64,000 nucleotides of DNA. Origin: Membranipora membranacea. Taxonomy: Eukaryota; Bryozoa; Gymnolaemata; Cheilostomatida; Membraniporidae. The DNA lies in assembly GCA_914767715.1 (NCBI GenBank), contig OU612072.1:20770001-20834000 (forward strand), read 5' to 3'. This document shows, piece after piece, positions 46,275 through 59,500 of this stretch; positions within the stretch are counted from its first letter, which is position 1; the number at the start of each line of letters is the position of its first letter. The position numbers and the translations under genes were made by a program. The notes beneath the pieces were generated by a model. It saw only the letters and a list, made by a program, of their open reading frames with translations. It made no database searches and was not told where the DNA came from.

Positions 46275-49200
46275 TTTTGGCTATCAATCCTATCACATAC
46301 AAAAAACCAAAAACAGAGCAGAGAGCAATGACAAAATCGGTCTCTTGCTATTATAACCTGACTGAAATGTCTTGAAGGCGCTATATATAACTACATTAAT
46401 ATAATTAAAATAACATTATACCCATTTGTTATTATTCTCTCAAATTTATTCTGGATACTTTGCATCCCTCTTTATTTAAGCCCACTCTATTGTTTCACTA
46501 TCGAATTGTGTTTTGCAGGATCTGACATCACAATGTGTCTCATAAAGAATCGAAACTCACAAGCAATCACTTCCTCATTCAACAGCATTTCAAAACGTAG
46601 CTGTCACAACATGTTCTAAGTAATGCATCCTAACTAATTAAAATAAACTCAAGTTTCAGGAATTCACAAGTATTGTGATCTTTACTCGGGAGCTTAGAAT
46701 ACAGGAAATAAGAAGGCAGTAGTAAACATTAGCATGGTAAAGATTAAGAATATATTTACTCCGATGAGGAAGAAGGAACCACTAACAATAGCATTGCAGG
46801 GGGAAGCCTGGTATGACTTCAAACCAAATCCAAGTATTTGTATATGAATGCAATATTACTTTTTACCACAATTGTAAGGCTATGTCGAAAGGCAACTAGT
46901 TAAATGTCCTGACAAACTTTCCAGTCGTGGACCAGATCAAGTCATCGTAAATATTTAGGCGGATGGGAGGGGAGGGAGATAATACAGTACAGATAAAGTT
47001 TTCGCAAGAAAGTGCAACATCTAGGACATATAGGGCCGGAAGCATGTTGCTGTGTTCCCAACATTGCAGCACATCAGCAACATATTGCAGGTAGTATGTA
47101 TGTGTAGCTGTAGCTACGCAGTAGTTGTGTACAATTTTTCAAGCATCATAAACCTTCTATCAGTTCGGGCTTGTACCCATGGGTAGACCATCCAGCTTTA
47201 GAGTGTTGGTTAAACCATGTTGAATCATGGTGCTCTATAGTCGAATATTGCGTAAAAATAGGTGATTATGAACTCAGAACATGTAAATTTCAACCAATCA
47301 ATCAATTTCGAATCAAAATTGGTCGTGACGGCGGTGCCCTTCCGGCACCACTACCTTTCTGTCACAAGACAGGTGCATTACCCTGCAGTTCAAGACGTCT
47401 AAGAACTAGGTACAAGGTAGTCTTTAGTTAAAGTCTTTATTTTTCTCTGACATAAAGGTGATATAGAAGCGCACCAAAAGCCTAAGTATCCCATTGAAAA
47501 CTACATCGCATGTAAGTAGTATTTAAACATGAGTCTAACTTGGAGTTATGCTTCCACAGTTCTATTATGCAAGTGTCAAAAGATGTGATTATAATTACAA
47601 GGACCTGCAAAGTCAACAAACCATTGTCAATTATATGTATGTACAGATTATGTGGAGTAGGAATATGCCATATGCTCATGACTAAAATCGATAGCTAAAG
47701 ATAAATGAGGAAATTATGAATGAGTATAAAAAGGAAGGTGGTATGGTGCAGCACATGTTTGATATACTGAATACAAACATTGATGAGACTCAGATACTAT
47801 CATGTTCCATGAATTTCCTGTAGCCTATGACTATCTGTGATATGAAAACATGTAACATGTAAATAAAATACATGAAAAACAACATTCAGACACTGGGAAG
47901 CTGCTGTAGCAGACCGACGTAACTTATTCAATTTGGATGGATATCGGTGCAACCTGCACTTCCACCTCTATCAACATGACAACGATAACAACAAACGCAA
48001 TATCACAACCCTGATTACTACTGATGGCCAACTGTGCCTCAACTGCGCCGGCGGCTTGGCCACCGTTGGGTGCGTTGGCCTGATACACCACCGCATCACC
48101 CAACAGCATGCTAAAAAGAGCGTCCGCTGCCCCACCCATTCAAGCGCCACAGAACAATCAAGGCAAAACAAACAAACAAAAATTTTCTGGCAAATCAAAC
48201 TTAAACAGCAAACCAGATAAATGGAGACATCAGCCTATGTCCAATTAACCCTTCACCTCAACATTTCTGCATTGACCAGTCTGGCCCAAAACGAAACCCT
48301 CACAGGTGTTTGCCTCACCTTTCCATTTGCCCGAGTAATCATTTCAAAACAATACACCAAAGACAAGTAATATAAATTTCCACATGTTCCATGACTACCC
48401 TTTGGCAGATTGAAAAAAATAAATCCTTTGCCCACAATGTGAAAAAGATGCAAACGCTGCAAAAGTAGTAATGCCAATATTCATGTTTATTCACAATTCA
48501 GTGATGATGATATATTTTAATGTTAACAGCTAACTGGTAGCGCTACAATTACCTATCCTATCCGTTACCTATCCACATTCATTAATTTGCAGTGGTGCCT
48601 AATCCAAGTTAATTTACAAGTTAGAGCAGTTATTTTCATTGGCAATAGTTTGTTGAATTTACAGTAGAAAATGATTCCGTCAATTACAGAATCTAAGAAA
48701 ACAAAGTCAGCAAGAATCAACGATATGTCAGATAGCCAAAACTTGGTTTAAGAGGCATAGAACGGTCACAGTTATATTTAAGTAGGAAGCATATAGTGGA
48801 TAAAAGCTGATTTTATTCTAAACAAACTGTTGAATAGGTTGTGGGCGTTTATTAGCTGCTGACAGTGTTCTCCCAACCAGTGTGTTATATGTCAATTAAC
48901 CAGCTCGTATTGATTAGTGAAAACACCGTTTTATTGAAAACCATTTTAAGCCAATGTTTGAATTGGGGTTAAGATTCGGAGTTGCACTGACATGGGATAA
49001 AAGGAGACAACTCCTGCCAATTCAGACCTTATTGCTGAACAAATTACACTGAGTTCCAGATATATCATTTCAAACTCGCTGATTAAATCATTCTGCAATA
49101 TTGTTTAAATAATATTTTAATACGATACTGTCTCATAATGTTCAAGGCTGTTATTTAACTTTAAAAGGTAAGTAGAAAGCGCATCTGCATCAAATTTAAT

Positions 49201-49277
49201 TGAAGAGCTTTTTAGCACACCAAAAAAACTATGTATAATCATATAAAATAACGAGTCAATTTTATTGATATTTTCAG
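46275..49277. other. Mostly non-coding, with a possible small exon and a GC-richer open segment
   Basis: A good acceptor TGTGTTTTGCAG precedes 46520, followed by a 34-codon frame ending at 46618 and an AATAAA soon after (46641). This might be an alternative 3' exon of the preceding gene. At 47882-48220 a GC-richer stretch stays open on the plus strand for over 100 codons (includes NLDGYRCNLHFHLYQHDN), but the minus strand is open too, so coding is uncertain. The rest holds nothing I can name. Confidence 0.4.
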
Positions 49278-50194
49278 ACCCAGGTGATGAAGGCCATAAA
49301 AGGATCATCTACAAGTGAGATGATCCAGCGTGTTATGCGCCACTATGACAGCAGCAAATTATGGTTCCAGTTTTCGGGTCAGGGCTGCAGCGGCAAAATG
49401 AAAACGGTGGAAAAAAAGTTCTATCACTGCCTCGGAAGTAAGTTTATCGTCATAATTGTCTGCAGGTGTGTTTTAGGGCACAATAAATATATGAATACTT
49501 GCGTACCACAGCAGCCAAGATGCTTTCAATATTAGCTTTGTAAGTAAGAACAGTAAATACAAAGTGAGAATTAACCCTCAATCCTCTCATCCAATACGAC
49601 AAACATCCCATCAATGCCCTCAGATAATCTAAATTTAATTGATGGAGTCTCTAAGCTAATTTATGATATTTTCATGTTAATAATATTTTAATATCCTTTG
49701 TTTTAGAGGGGTTGCAGAGCAGAGTAATGCCCACGCCCAATGAGAAGACATTTGAACTCCAAGTTGGAGTATTTCTGACAAGGGAAGGCTATACAGGTGG
49801 AGCGAGTAAGGTAATGCACAACAATGAAAGTATGTTTGCGATTGAGATCATGAACGATGCTGCTTTTGGTATAATGCTGCTGTTAACTTTGATACATATT
49901 TTGGTAATTGGTTTTCAAACTCTATTCATCGTTTTTGAGGTTCACATTAATTCTATTTCGCATGATGGCTGATATGAATTCTCTATGACAAGAGAAAACA
50001 TAGTATGAGCGGGAAACTCGAAGTTGCAGCGATTTCGAAAAAACTATCTTGTTATTGACGATCAAGCAAAAAATCAAGCTTATGACTCATATAACCTATA
50101 TTTCTTTTCCATATATTTACAGAAGAAGGATGAAACCAGCAGGTTTGAACAAAGTGACAGCGATGATGCTCGATGTCTTTTTTTTAACTTTTAA
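49278..50194 (+). CDS. 3' end of an unrecognised gene, three exons
   Basis: Exons 49278-49437, 49707-49810 and 50123-50194 have strong acceptors (TATTTTCAG, TTTGTTTTAG, TATTTACAG) and donors (GGAA|GTAAGT, GTAAG|GTAATG), and they join without frame breaks (phases 1 and 0). They encode 111 residues: MIQRVMRHYDSSKLWFQFSG, CSGKMKTVEKKFYHCLGKGL, FELQVGVFLTREGYTGG, then an acidic/Ser tail ending NF at a TAA (50192-50194). No family is recognised. The first exon opens at an acceptor, so upstream exons must exist but were not located. Confidence 0.6.
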
Positions 50195-50364
50195 ATTCTT
50201 ATCAAATAAAATCAAACATGTGAAAAACGCGCTTTGCAATTTATTCCACAGCAAAACAAATCCAAAGATTGAATGGGTCAATATTAGCGTGAGCCAATAC
50301 TACCAAGAATAATTCTATAAGGACTATTTATACCTGCTACACCTATTTCGTTTAAGGTTATGAT

Positions 50365-51205
50365 TAGGGGTGGAACGACCTCTTGAGGTTGGAGTTTAAT
50401 TTCGGATATTTGACCGAGGATTCAACCACAAGCCGGATCGGATATGTGTTATGTCTGATCCGAGATGATACGTTTTTAATCAACACTTACTAAGCATCAT
50501 TTATCTCACTAAAAATGACAAGGAAAGAAGTATGATAGTCATTAATTTGTGGTTCAGATTAGATAATGGAGTTTGGCTGAAAGCACTCAGTGGTGATCAA
50601 TAGGCAATCAATACCTATCTTATTTTCACAGCTAATTATATTGTTGCTGATTAAATTTGATGGATGTGTTTTTCTGCTGAAATTGAGAGAAGCATCTTTA
50701 CTCAGATCGTTGTGAGTAAGGACATAATTTTTGTCCAATGATGTTACCTGTAACAAACAATTCCTATCCTATGTGCAGGGAGTTTGTTCAAACTCAGTGA
50801 TTACAAACATCGGGGTTTGAGCAATGAACTAAACGTCGTTGGTTTGAGTGATCCTGGCATATTGAGTCAAGAGATCAATGTACTCATTAAATGATACTTT
50901 CAAATAAACTGTTTGTGTGATCCTTGCACCCTGGCTGTTTGTGTGATAAGTTGGTCCTTGTAAAGTATTATATCCAAGCAGATACATGCACATTTAAATT
51001 AGGGTAATGGTTCAGGGAAAAGATTGTTGACGCTGTTTATCTCTGTATTCAATGACCTTAACTGTTTATTACGGTGCAAAAGTACAGCTGTTTGGACATG
51101 GCGCTTGTACGCGTTATCCGAATCCGGATCCGATCCGAGGTTGAATTTATCGACCGATCCGATATATGATCCGAGGTTGCCTAACCCTGATCCGTTCCAC
51201 CCCTA
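50365..51205. mobile_element. hAT-type MITE with perfect 8-bp TSD
   Basis: Starts TAGGGGTGGAACGACC; the inverse of the right end is TAGGGGTGGAACGGATC. The exact duplication GTTATGAT (50357-50364 and 51206-51213) fits the hAT consensus nTnnnnAn. Subterminal ATCCGA/TCGGAT motifs are repeated near both ends. 841 bp, no coding capacity. Confidence 0.92.
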
Positions 51206-51784
51206 GTTATGATACCAGCGTTGTCCGATTTTGACATTTAATATATCGTTGGAAAGAAAATCGAACACTGATTCTGAAAATATTGGTTTCGACATGACGT
51301 CATGTCATGGTGTTGCGCTAATTTGATAAAATGCAGGATAACCGCCTTTTAGGAGGATTTTTTAGGACGATGTGGTGCAGATACTATTGTGCATATCATA
51401 ATTTCAACTGCAAAATCTTGACAAGAAGCCTCTGAAGCACCCATGAGGGGCAATTGCTGGATCCTGTGGCATTAAACACCAGAGGATAAACAATCTTTTT
51501 ATCATTGGTTATTAGCCTTTTTAGTTTGCTTTGGTTAAATTGATGAGGATTCGATGTAATAATAATAATACAGTTTATTTATGAAACGCTCAATAAAGTT
51601 GTTTATACCGTAATACCTCACCTATAAGTCACCGGACTTATAAGTGAATCACCCCCTTCAGAAAAAATAAAAATGCTCCAGTTATAAGACACCCCACAGC
51701 TATAAGACACCCCACAGCTATAAGACACCGTGTCTTATAACTGAATGATATCAGTAGTTGATGTTTGGAAGCTCTCCATGGGCT

Positions 51785-51907
51785 CCATCCTTGAATCAAG
51801 CGTCTATTAATGTTCAATTCCCTTGCAGTCTTGTCAAGGTTGTTATTCTTTTCAACTGTTCTCAATACTTCCAGTTTCTGCTGAATGGTGTATGAGGTTC
51901 TTGGCAT
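51785..51907 (-). pseudogene. Pogo/Jerky-type transposase fragment (psq/CENP-B-like HTH)
   Basis: ATG at 51907 opens SYTIQQKLEVLRTVEKNNN then TARELNINRRLIQGW, the characteristic N-terminal helix-turn-helix of pogo/Tigger and Jerky-like transposases (x-SYTxxxKLEVV...RxFxVxxxxIxxW). Only about 41 codons remain before the frame passes into terminal-repeat sequence. The DDE core is absent, so this is a deletion derivative that shares the termini. Confidence 0.8.
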
Positions 51908-52019
51908 GTTTTATTTATTTTGAAAGACTGTGAGAGAGATATGATATGCTGATTGTTGAAAAATTTGAATTTTGTGGCACACAATCACTCACTACAAATG
52001 AGTAGTTTTGGCAAGAAAA

Positions 52020-52091
52020 CTGCCAACAGTAGGTTTTGAACTCGCAACTTCATGCTTACAAGTTGCACACTTTACCACTGGGCTATTCAGC
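52020..52091 (-). repeat. tRNA-like sequence, probable tRNA-derived SINE head
   Basis: On the minus strand there is an A-box-like TAGCCCAGTGGTAAAG and a B-box-like GAGTTCAAAACCT at normal tRNA spacing, with CTTGTAA in the anticodon-loop position. The expected acceptor stem does not pair, so it is not a functional tRNA. It sits inside the pogo-type element. Confidence 0.55.
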
Positions 52092-52223
52092 TTCAATGAT
52101 TGTCATAGGTTTTAGTCCAAACTAAATATGAAAATGCTTCAAGTGATAGTCGCGTCTATATGCTACTCTCTTACAGCCGCCTTCACTTATAAATCCGCGA
52201 TCTATAGGTGAGGGATTACGGTA

Positions 52224-55044
52224 CAATAAAACAATGATTTCTAAGCGTTGTACATGATCAAATGTGAGATGAAATATTCAGTGTAGAATAAAAAAAAATA
52301 AAATAAAAGTGCACATAAAATCTGACAATGAGTTAACGGAAAGATAAAATTATAGTAACTTCTAATAAAATACATGTATGTACACATTATATTTAGTTAA
52401 ATATGGCCACCTGCCAGGCAAAAACAGGCAACAAGCCAGGCTAAAATTAAACGTCATTAGTAGATTTAAATAAGAAGGTTTTTTAGTTTGGATTTGAAGA
52501 GGGAAGTTGAAAAGATTGAGTGTGGGCAACTTAATTCAAAGCAGGAAATCGATCCATGGAAATGGATGAAATGAACTGTCCGAGAGTTATCATCAATCGG
52601 CTGGTCCGTTGCGCTCATTGAAAATTTCAAGTTCCAGAAAAGGTATGCCAAGTTTGTGTCAATATAGAACTTTCAAAGATGATTAAAAATGAAACATAAA
52701 TGAATAGCTGCGCAGCTCTACCTTTGTTTTATTAATAAGTTTTGAGAGGAGTGGAGACAACACCCGGACATGATCAGGATATATATGACTAACTCTGCCG
52801 GTGCAGTAAAGTCCAAAAATGAAACAGGAACAATTGCAGTGTGCCTGGCTCAGATTTCTTACTCACTCTAAAGTGCAGTATGTTAAATTGATGCGCTTTA
52901 TTTATTTTTAGATGTCGACCCCCCTTGGTTGGAAAATGGCCCGCTTATCTCCCTAGTATTGGCCAGGATACAAAGTTAAATCAGGAAATATCAGACCAGG
53001 ATGTTAATGTGACTCCTTCTCATTATATAATACTGAGATAGAAGTGATGTTGTATTAACCAGACTTATTTTGATATACGCTGACGGAATCGCCGAGTTTG
53101 ACCGATCTGACTGTTATTGTATTTGATAATTAACATTTTTATGTACAGTGAGCATCTAAAAAACAATTTCGCACACACTTACCCAAATTCACAGTCTATT
53201 GGCGATGTCTTGGAAGTTGTACCTCTTGTTTTAATAAAATATCGGTATGGCGAGCTTAATAATATCCTCAGACAGCGATGATAAACTCTCACCGAACTAA
53301 ACCAAACCATGTCCCTGGCTCTAGGACATTCGGATTATGCAGCTGGCTTCTAATGAAATATGCATTGTTGGAGGATGACGAAATTGGCCGCACCGATAGT
53401 CATTCCTGAATCGGTACTTGCCCACCACTGCCTTGGATAGGTCTTTGCGGAAGGGGATTCAACTTACCGAAGGCCAACTATATGTTTGCAATGAAAATAT
53501 CCCTTCCTTATGAAGTAACACAATATACTGAGTTCCTTTAGGTTGGGGTACATGGATCAGCTCGCAGACTATCAGGCCCGGCAATCATTCTCAAGAGCAG
53601 ATTAATCTCTCTGCGTTTTAAGCATGAATGGTATCAGGCCAGGGGGGCGTGGGTCACCCTCCCACCCGCCGTTATCAGCATGTTGTAAATACAAACTTTT
53701 GCGTCTGCAGTGCAAATAAAATAGAGCATTTCAATATTAGATGCTTTGTTTGACAGAAACTACTTCATTTTTCTCAGTAGCAGCAATGTGATGACGGCAT
53801 ACTTTCTTTCCGGCAGCTCTAAACATATCACATACAATGGTCAATTGTTACATAGCAGGTTATATATATATATTATATATATCACCTTGTTGTATATTAA
53901 CGTAGTCAGCAATGCGGTCTGTTGGGTATTGTCTAGCTGTAGTGTCAATCCAGTGTAGAATTCTTAAGTAGGCTGTCAGCAACCTGCTGTGGAATGTCGG
54001 TAATTACCATCGATACTGATAGTAGCAGGGGGACATATCCATCTAATGTATAACCTCAGTAACCAGCCTATCTGGAATGGCTATACCCATCAGTTGTTCT
54101 AAGAAGTAAGAAAGACATTTCCCTTTTCTTTCATTGTTTAATTCAATTTAATTTAATTTTAATTTAATTCAAGTTTATAATTAAGCCTCAACCTTGGTTG
54201 CTGAGTCGATTGTTTGTGCAAGCAGATGGGGAATAATATTGGCGGTCACTGAGATCATGGTACTGATACCGTGGTGTTAGCAAAGGTGTTAGACTACAGT
54301 TGCTTTCGCTACAATTCTGCAGACCATCCAAAAAACCCTTCACTGGAAACAGTGTGTCATGGAAATTAACAATCGTGACCTCAAGAGTTTGATTTTGGGA
54401 TCGTCGATGAGTGCATATTAGTAGATATACAGTACTGACCAACTTCCTTGTCGGAAATCAGTCCTATTATGAAATATCAATTGTAGCATATAATAAAACA
54501 CCTGTGTGGCCCAGTCAAACATTATAAGACACAGAGCCTAACACAGGAGTGGCATGCCATCTCTACTGTAACAGGGGTGTATTGCAAACATCCCGGATCC
54601 CCAGATGATCTTCGATTGAAGTATCGCCTGAAGTTGAGATGTGACTCATCCAAGAATTTTAAATCTCTTTCCAGCTTTTTTGGAATCAATTTATTTTCAC
54701 TCACATTTCTTATCATTGGTATAAATTTGGGAGACGATGTTACAATACGCCCCTGCCTGGGCTGTTATTTCATTTCCCTTACGACATTAGGATATGTGTA
54801 GAAAATTTTCTAAGCATTCTATTCTGTCAAGCCTAAACAGTGAAATTATTAATAACCAAGTAAAATATGTATAAATCAAACATTTGACTGTTAGATTTAT
54901 AAGAACAAAGAGGCCTTCATCGAGCTTGATGTATCGCAATCATGTTTTGAATTTGTGAAATTCTTTTAGTATCTGCTCTTTTGCTTGAGTATGAAAGTTT
55001 ACACATTTGTTTAGACAAGTCACACCTGTTTGAAAGGCCAAGGA
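52224..55044. other. Non-coding interval with dispersed repeats
   Basis: Holds the second copy of the repeat at 3165 (53283-53393), an (AT)n tract at 53861-53882 and AATTTAATTT-type simple sequence at 54132-54170. Frames are under 90 codons without domains. No gene supported. Confidence 0.55.
53283..53393 (+). repeat. Dispersed repeat, copy 2
   Basis: Direct-orientation partner of 3165-3262, sharing CCTGGCTCTAGGAC, ATGCAGCTGG and GGATGACG. Confidence 0.6.
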
Positions 55045-55045
55045 T

Positions 55046-55122
55046 GGGGGGAGGGAGGGAGGGAGGGAGGGAGGGAGGGAGGGAGGGAGGGAGGGAGGGA
55101 GGGAGGGAGGGAGGGAGGGACG
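55046..55122. repeat. (GGGA)n microsatellite
   Basis: About 18 tandem GGGA units on the plus strand. The Gly/Arg/Glu repeat frame across it is a product of the microsatellite. Confidence 0.97.
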
Positions 55123-56599
55123 GAGTCCACTGGTGACTATAACTTCACCTCAGTGCGGCTGTCATGTATGATTGCGGAAAATGCTGACATATCAGAATTA
55201 CACGCAGTTTATTACCTGACAGATTAATTTTGTGAATATTTTTTTCCCATCTGAGATAACATTATTTTAGATCTCACTTGTACTGACATCATCTCTACCT
55301 TGTTCTACAAGGTCGTTCATTGACCCAAAATTCTAATAATGTATTTTTTTAAAATAGAAATGATCGAGAAGGATCTGGACTAAAAATAGGGATCCTAAAG
55401 AATGTATCTCCAAATATATACTTCAGAACATCTCAAGCGTCTAATTGATGAGCTGGCCGCTTTGTACATACTTCTCTATGAATCACAAAGTTTATGCATC
55501 GTAGATGAGTTTAATGTAACTGATTTACTGAAAGGACTTACTATCTAACAGTCTGGCCACTTTTTAATAGTTCCTGGTACAGAGTGGACTGTGGGTAGTT
55601 CTTATGATGAGGCTTAGCTCCATATCCTGTAACGCAACACGAGAGAGTACTGATATCCGGCTTTAGGATGCAGTCTTCCCTAATTGGTTACCGACGGCGA
55701 TATCCTTTACTAGATATCACCATTCAATTCTTCGAATCACACAACCAGCAAGGTGTACTATAACTCATTGTTTGAGAGATGGTATTCTGGTGACAAAAAA
55801 ATTTGTTGACTGATATCGCAATACCCTACTTACGCTAAGTAAGCCACGCAGGCACATAGACTAAAGGGAATGAGCAGCAGTGCTTTGACAGTAATTGGTT
55901 GATGACCGGCTCAAGGCAACCATTTCATCATGAAATATGTGTAAGTTGATCTGGGAGGGAAATGTCAGGGGGAGGTATATGTTTACTGTTTATGTAGCTG
56001 ACGATAAATCTGTACCAGAAAACCATGTTCTTGCGCATATAAAGAAGCCAAATTGAGCGATAGAAACCATCACTTCAACTAAGAAAAGTGTTTGATTATT
56101 TTGAAAGTGAGTTGGGGTGAAGAATTGTACTGCTTTTTTAAATAGAACATATCACATATCAAACTGCTTTGATAACCATACATTTCATGAACTTCAGTTA
56201 TAGAATTGAAACTCTAGTGTATTTTCTCACTCCATGTATTTATGATCTCACACCATTCTTAGTCCTTAAAAAGATGAAAATTGACACCCTCCGTCTCATT
56301 AAGATGTTTAGGGAGTTGTGCTCTCAGAGGAAAGGAGGGGATAATTTCTTCAATCTTTTAAATAATCCGATAGAGAGAGGATGTTATTGGCATAAAAATA
56401 TGACAAGGTTTTGTCACTCACTGCATCCCGGAGAATACATGGTGAGGTAGGGGGTATGCTTTGAGGAATATTATCCCTGGAAGAAAATGCCAGTTACAAA
56501 TGATTCTCAGGAGTGTACACAGTGAGCTCACTCATCTCCAGCAGCTTGTGTGATCTGACATCTATTTCTCAGCTAACCATTAATTGGATTTCAATATAT
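55123..56599. other. AT-rich non-coding DNA
   Basis: No frame with a recognisable domain; the frame at 56169-56450 lacks splice or domain support. Nothing else seen. Confidence 0.5.
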
Positions 56600-59500
56600 G
56601 TATCCTGGCGATGATTAATCACATCACAATTATGATTAGAGCATCAACTCCACATGTCACTGCGGGAGTTTAATTGCATTGTTGACATGAGGATGTGTTA
56701 TCAATGCTAAGTTCCCATGGCTGGGAATACTGACAATATGAGGTCTCATGGCCGATAATTCGCAATATACAACCAGACACGGATGTTTGTGTCTCACATC
56801 TGATAAAAGAACAAAATTGACCACTCACAATATAGTTGATGAGTGTGTCTTAGCGGTCTAGGTGGGAACTAGGAACACACACCGTGTTTTGATTGTTGGC
56901 ATTAATGTGCCTATCAATATGTTTAACTCAAACATATGCTTCATCCTCTACTGATTTATGAATTGTGATACATTATAAAATGCACTGTTCGTAGAATTGA
57001 ATAGCACTGGATGAACCCTTGTCACCCGGCTTCATAAGGGCCACAGCTACTTTTTTTGTGGCTGCGCAACAAGCCTAGAGTTTAGGCGAATAAGACCATA
57101 AGGGTAGAATAGTAATATGATTCAGGATAAATTTGGCAAATAATTAGATGGGTTGTATGTCTCGCATATGGGATAAATCATGAAGGTTGAGGGTCTAAAA
57201 TACACAATGATTAGGAATAAATTGTAAGGGCACAACTCCTACGTTAATCGGTTTTAGTTTGTAATCGAGTTGGAGAATGCAAGCAGTCACTCAGTGTAAT
57301 TTTAAACATCTCCCTTGACGATATCATAAGCAATGTAACCTGGCGAGGAGTACTTGCAGGATAGTAACGATAAGAGTGCCAAATACGCACTCCGCGGCGG
57401 GAGTACTAAACATTGGTGACATGAGAAGGTCTTATCAATGCTAAGTACACGGAAAGCGGCCTATTAAAAGTCATGCTTGTTCTACGTAAGTTCCAAATAT
57501 TCACCGCTTGTGACGCGTCAAACATTCGATAGGAAAAACTTTCACTGGATATTATTGAATACTGTTACTTGAGTTTCCCTTATCTATGTAAAGATTACAA
57601 GGTCAGTAATACAGACAAAGTCACGTCTCATGGTCTTCTATGAATAAACATACATAACCAGATGCGACGATTTGGGTCACACAACTGATAAGAGCACATA
57701 ATTTACTATTCATTGTCTGTAGCTGAATATATAGTTCCTGTGACTGTGTCTTAGTAGGGATAGTAATTGGTAACCACCAAAAACATCACTGTGTTATTAT
57801 CATAGCCTACATGTGCCTAACACACATCACATCACACACTAACCTTACATCTAAGTACAACACTTAGCTTCTTAGTCTAATGTATTATGATTTTAATTAC
57901 ATAATATGTATTGTTTGTAAACTTGAAGGACAGCTGACGAAGCTTTGGCACGCTGCCACAAGATAATAACCTAGTGACAGGGTTACAGTGAATGCAGGTA
58001 GGATCATATATCCATCACAGATAAGCTTAGAATAAGAATAAAATCCTGCACACATTTGGTCTATGCATGGATGAGTTACATATTTTGAATAGAGCATGAA
58101 AGGCCAGTACGCCGGAAGGGCACAGCTGTTTTTATGTGTGTTGGAGAATACCTGGATCCAAGCAGTCAGGGTACTTTTAAAATGTTTTCGATTGAATTAA
58201 TAATTCACATTTAATTGGACATGGATTATTATGCATCACAGAGAGGAGAGAGGGGTAAGAATTGGGAGCAGCCCTCTCCCATCCTCCTTTTCGAAGTAAT
58301 TCATCATTCTCAGGGGTGTATACAACAAGTTCTCATCCCTCCCCTCTTTCTCGGCTATTCCTCATTGAATTCTTAACTGCATAAGCTTGCAAAGAGGGTT
58401 TGCATCATAGTTATGGTCAAAGTGTCGAATACACGTTTCAATGCGGAAATACTAAGTGTAATAGAAATGAGAGGGTCTTTTTAATGCTAAGCCAAGGAAA
58501 CAGTTCCCTATTAAAAGTCATACTTCTTGTTCTACCCGAGGTTCTAAATATGTTACCACTTATGGCTAGATGCCTCTAACAATTGATAAGAAAACCATAA
58601 ACTGGTCATTATTGAATATTGATGACGCAAGTTTCACTTGTCAATGTAAATATTGCAAGGTCAGTAATACAGGCAATGTTACGTCTCACGGTCTCCCGTG
58701 ATTAAACATATTATCTTTAATCACGGGAGACCGTGAGACGTGACATTGCCTGTATTACTGACCTTGCAATTTTTACATTGATAACCAGATGGTGGCTGTT
58801 TGTCTCACACAACTGATAAGACCATGCAATTCACTGTTCACTACCTGTAGCCGAATAAATAATTCCTGGGCCTGTGTTTTAGCAGGGAATTAATTGATAC
58901 ATGACAACAGCACTGTGATGTTATCATAAATCCTGCATGCGTCTATTAATATATCACACGCAAACCTTACATCTGACTCAATTGACAAGCTTCTTTGTCT
59001 ACTATATTATGATTTGAATTACATTACATGCATTGTTTGTATAATTGAAGGACAGTGGACGAAGCCAAGTCAAAATTAAACGGAGACGAGACTATACAGT
59101 CAATGCATGTAGGACAGCTAAGGGTAAAATTCACACTTCTTGTTCTACATGAGTTCTAAATACTATGTAACCACTTATGGCTAAATGCGTCAAACATTTG
59201 ATAAGAGAACCTTTCACTGGTTGTTATTTAATATTGTTGACACAGGTTTCTCTTATCAATGTAAATATTAAAAGGTCAGTAATACATGCAAATCCAGGTC
59301 TCATGGTCTCCCATGATCAAACATATATAACCAGATGTTGGCTGTTTGCGTCACACAACTGATAAGAGCACCCAATTAACCACTAACTGCTTGTGGCTGA
59401 ATATAGTTAATGTGAGTGTCTCTTATCAGTGTAGTTCACATCACACATCAACATACACTTGAGGGTTACTAACAAAGCCTGCATGAGCCTGTGAAAATAT

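Larger units (their letters stand above)
51608..52221. mobile_element. Pogo/Tigger-type element with TA duplication
   Basis: TACCGTAATACCTCACCTAT on the left and, inverted from 52223, TACCGTAATCCCTCACCTAT on the right include the TA target site. Inverted similarity goes on through TTATAAGTGAA. Inside is a transposase N-terminal fragment on the minus strand and a tRNA-like sequence. Flanking sequence on both sides (AAACGCTCAATAAA and CTAAGCGTTGTACA) looks like one older repeat into which the element inserted. Confidence 0.85.

Noticed and set aside
47924-48220. Gene in the GC-richer segment
   Set aside because: Both strands are open across it and no splice sites or domains decide between them; noted only within the interval entry.
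52020-52091. Functional tRNA gene
   Set aside because: A and B boxes are present but the acceptor stem cannot pair, and it lies inside a transposon.
55030-55227. Gly/Arg/Glu-repeat frame
   Set aside because: Translation of the GGGA microsatellite.
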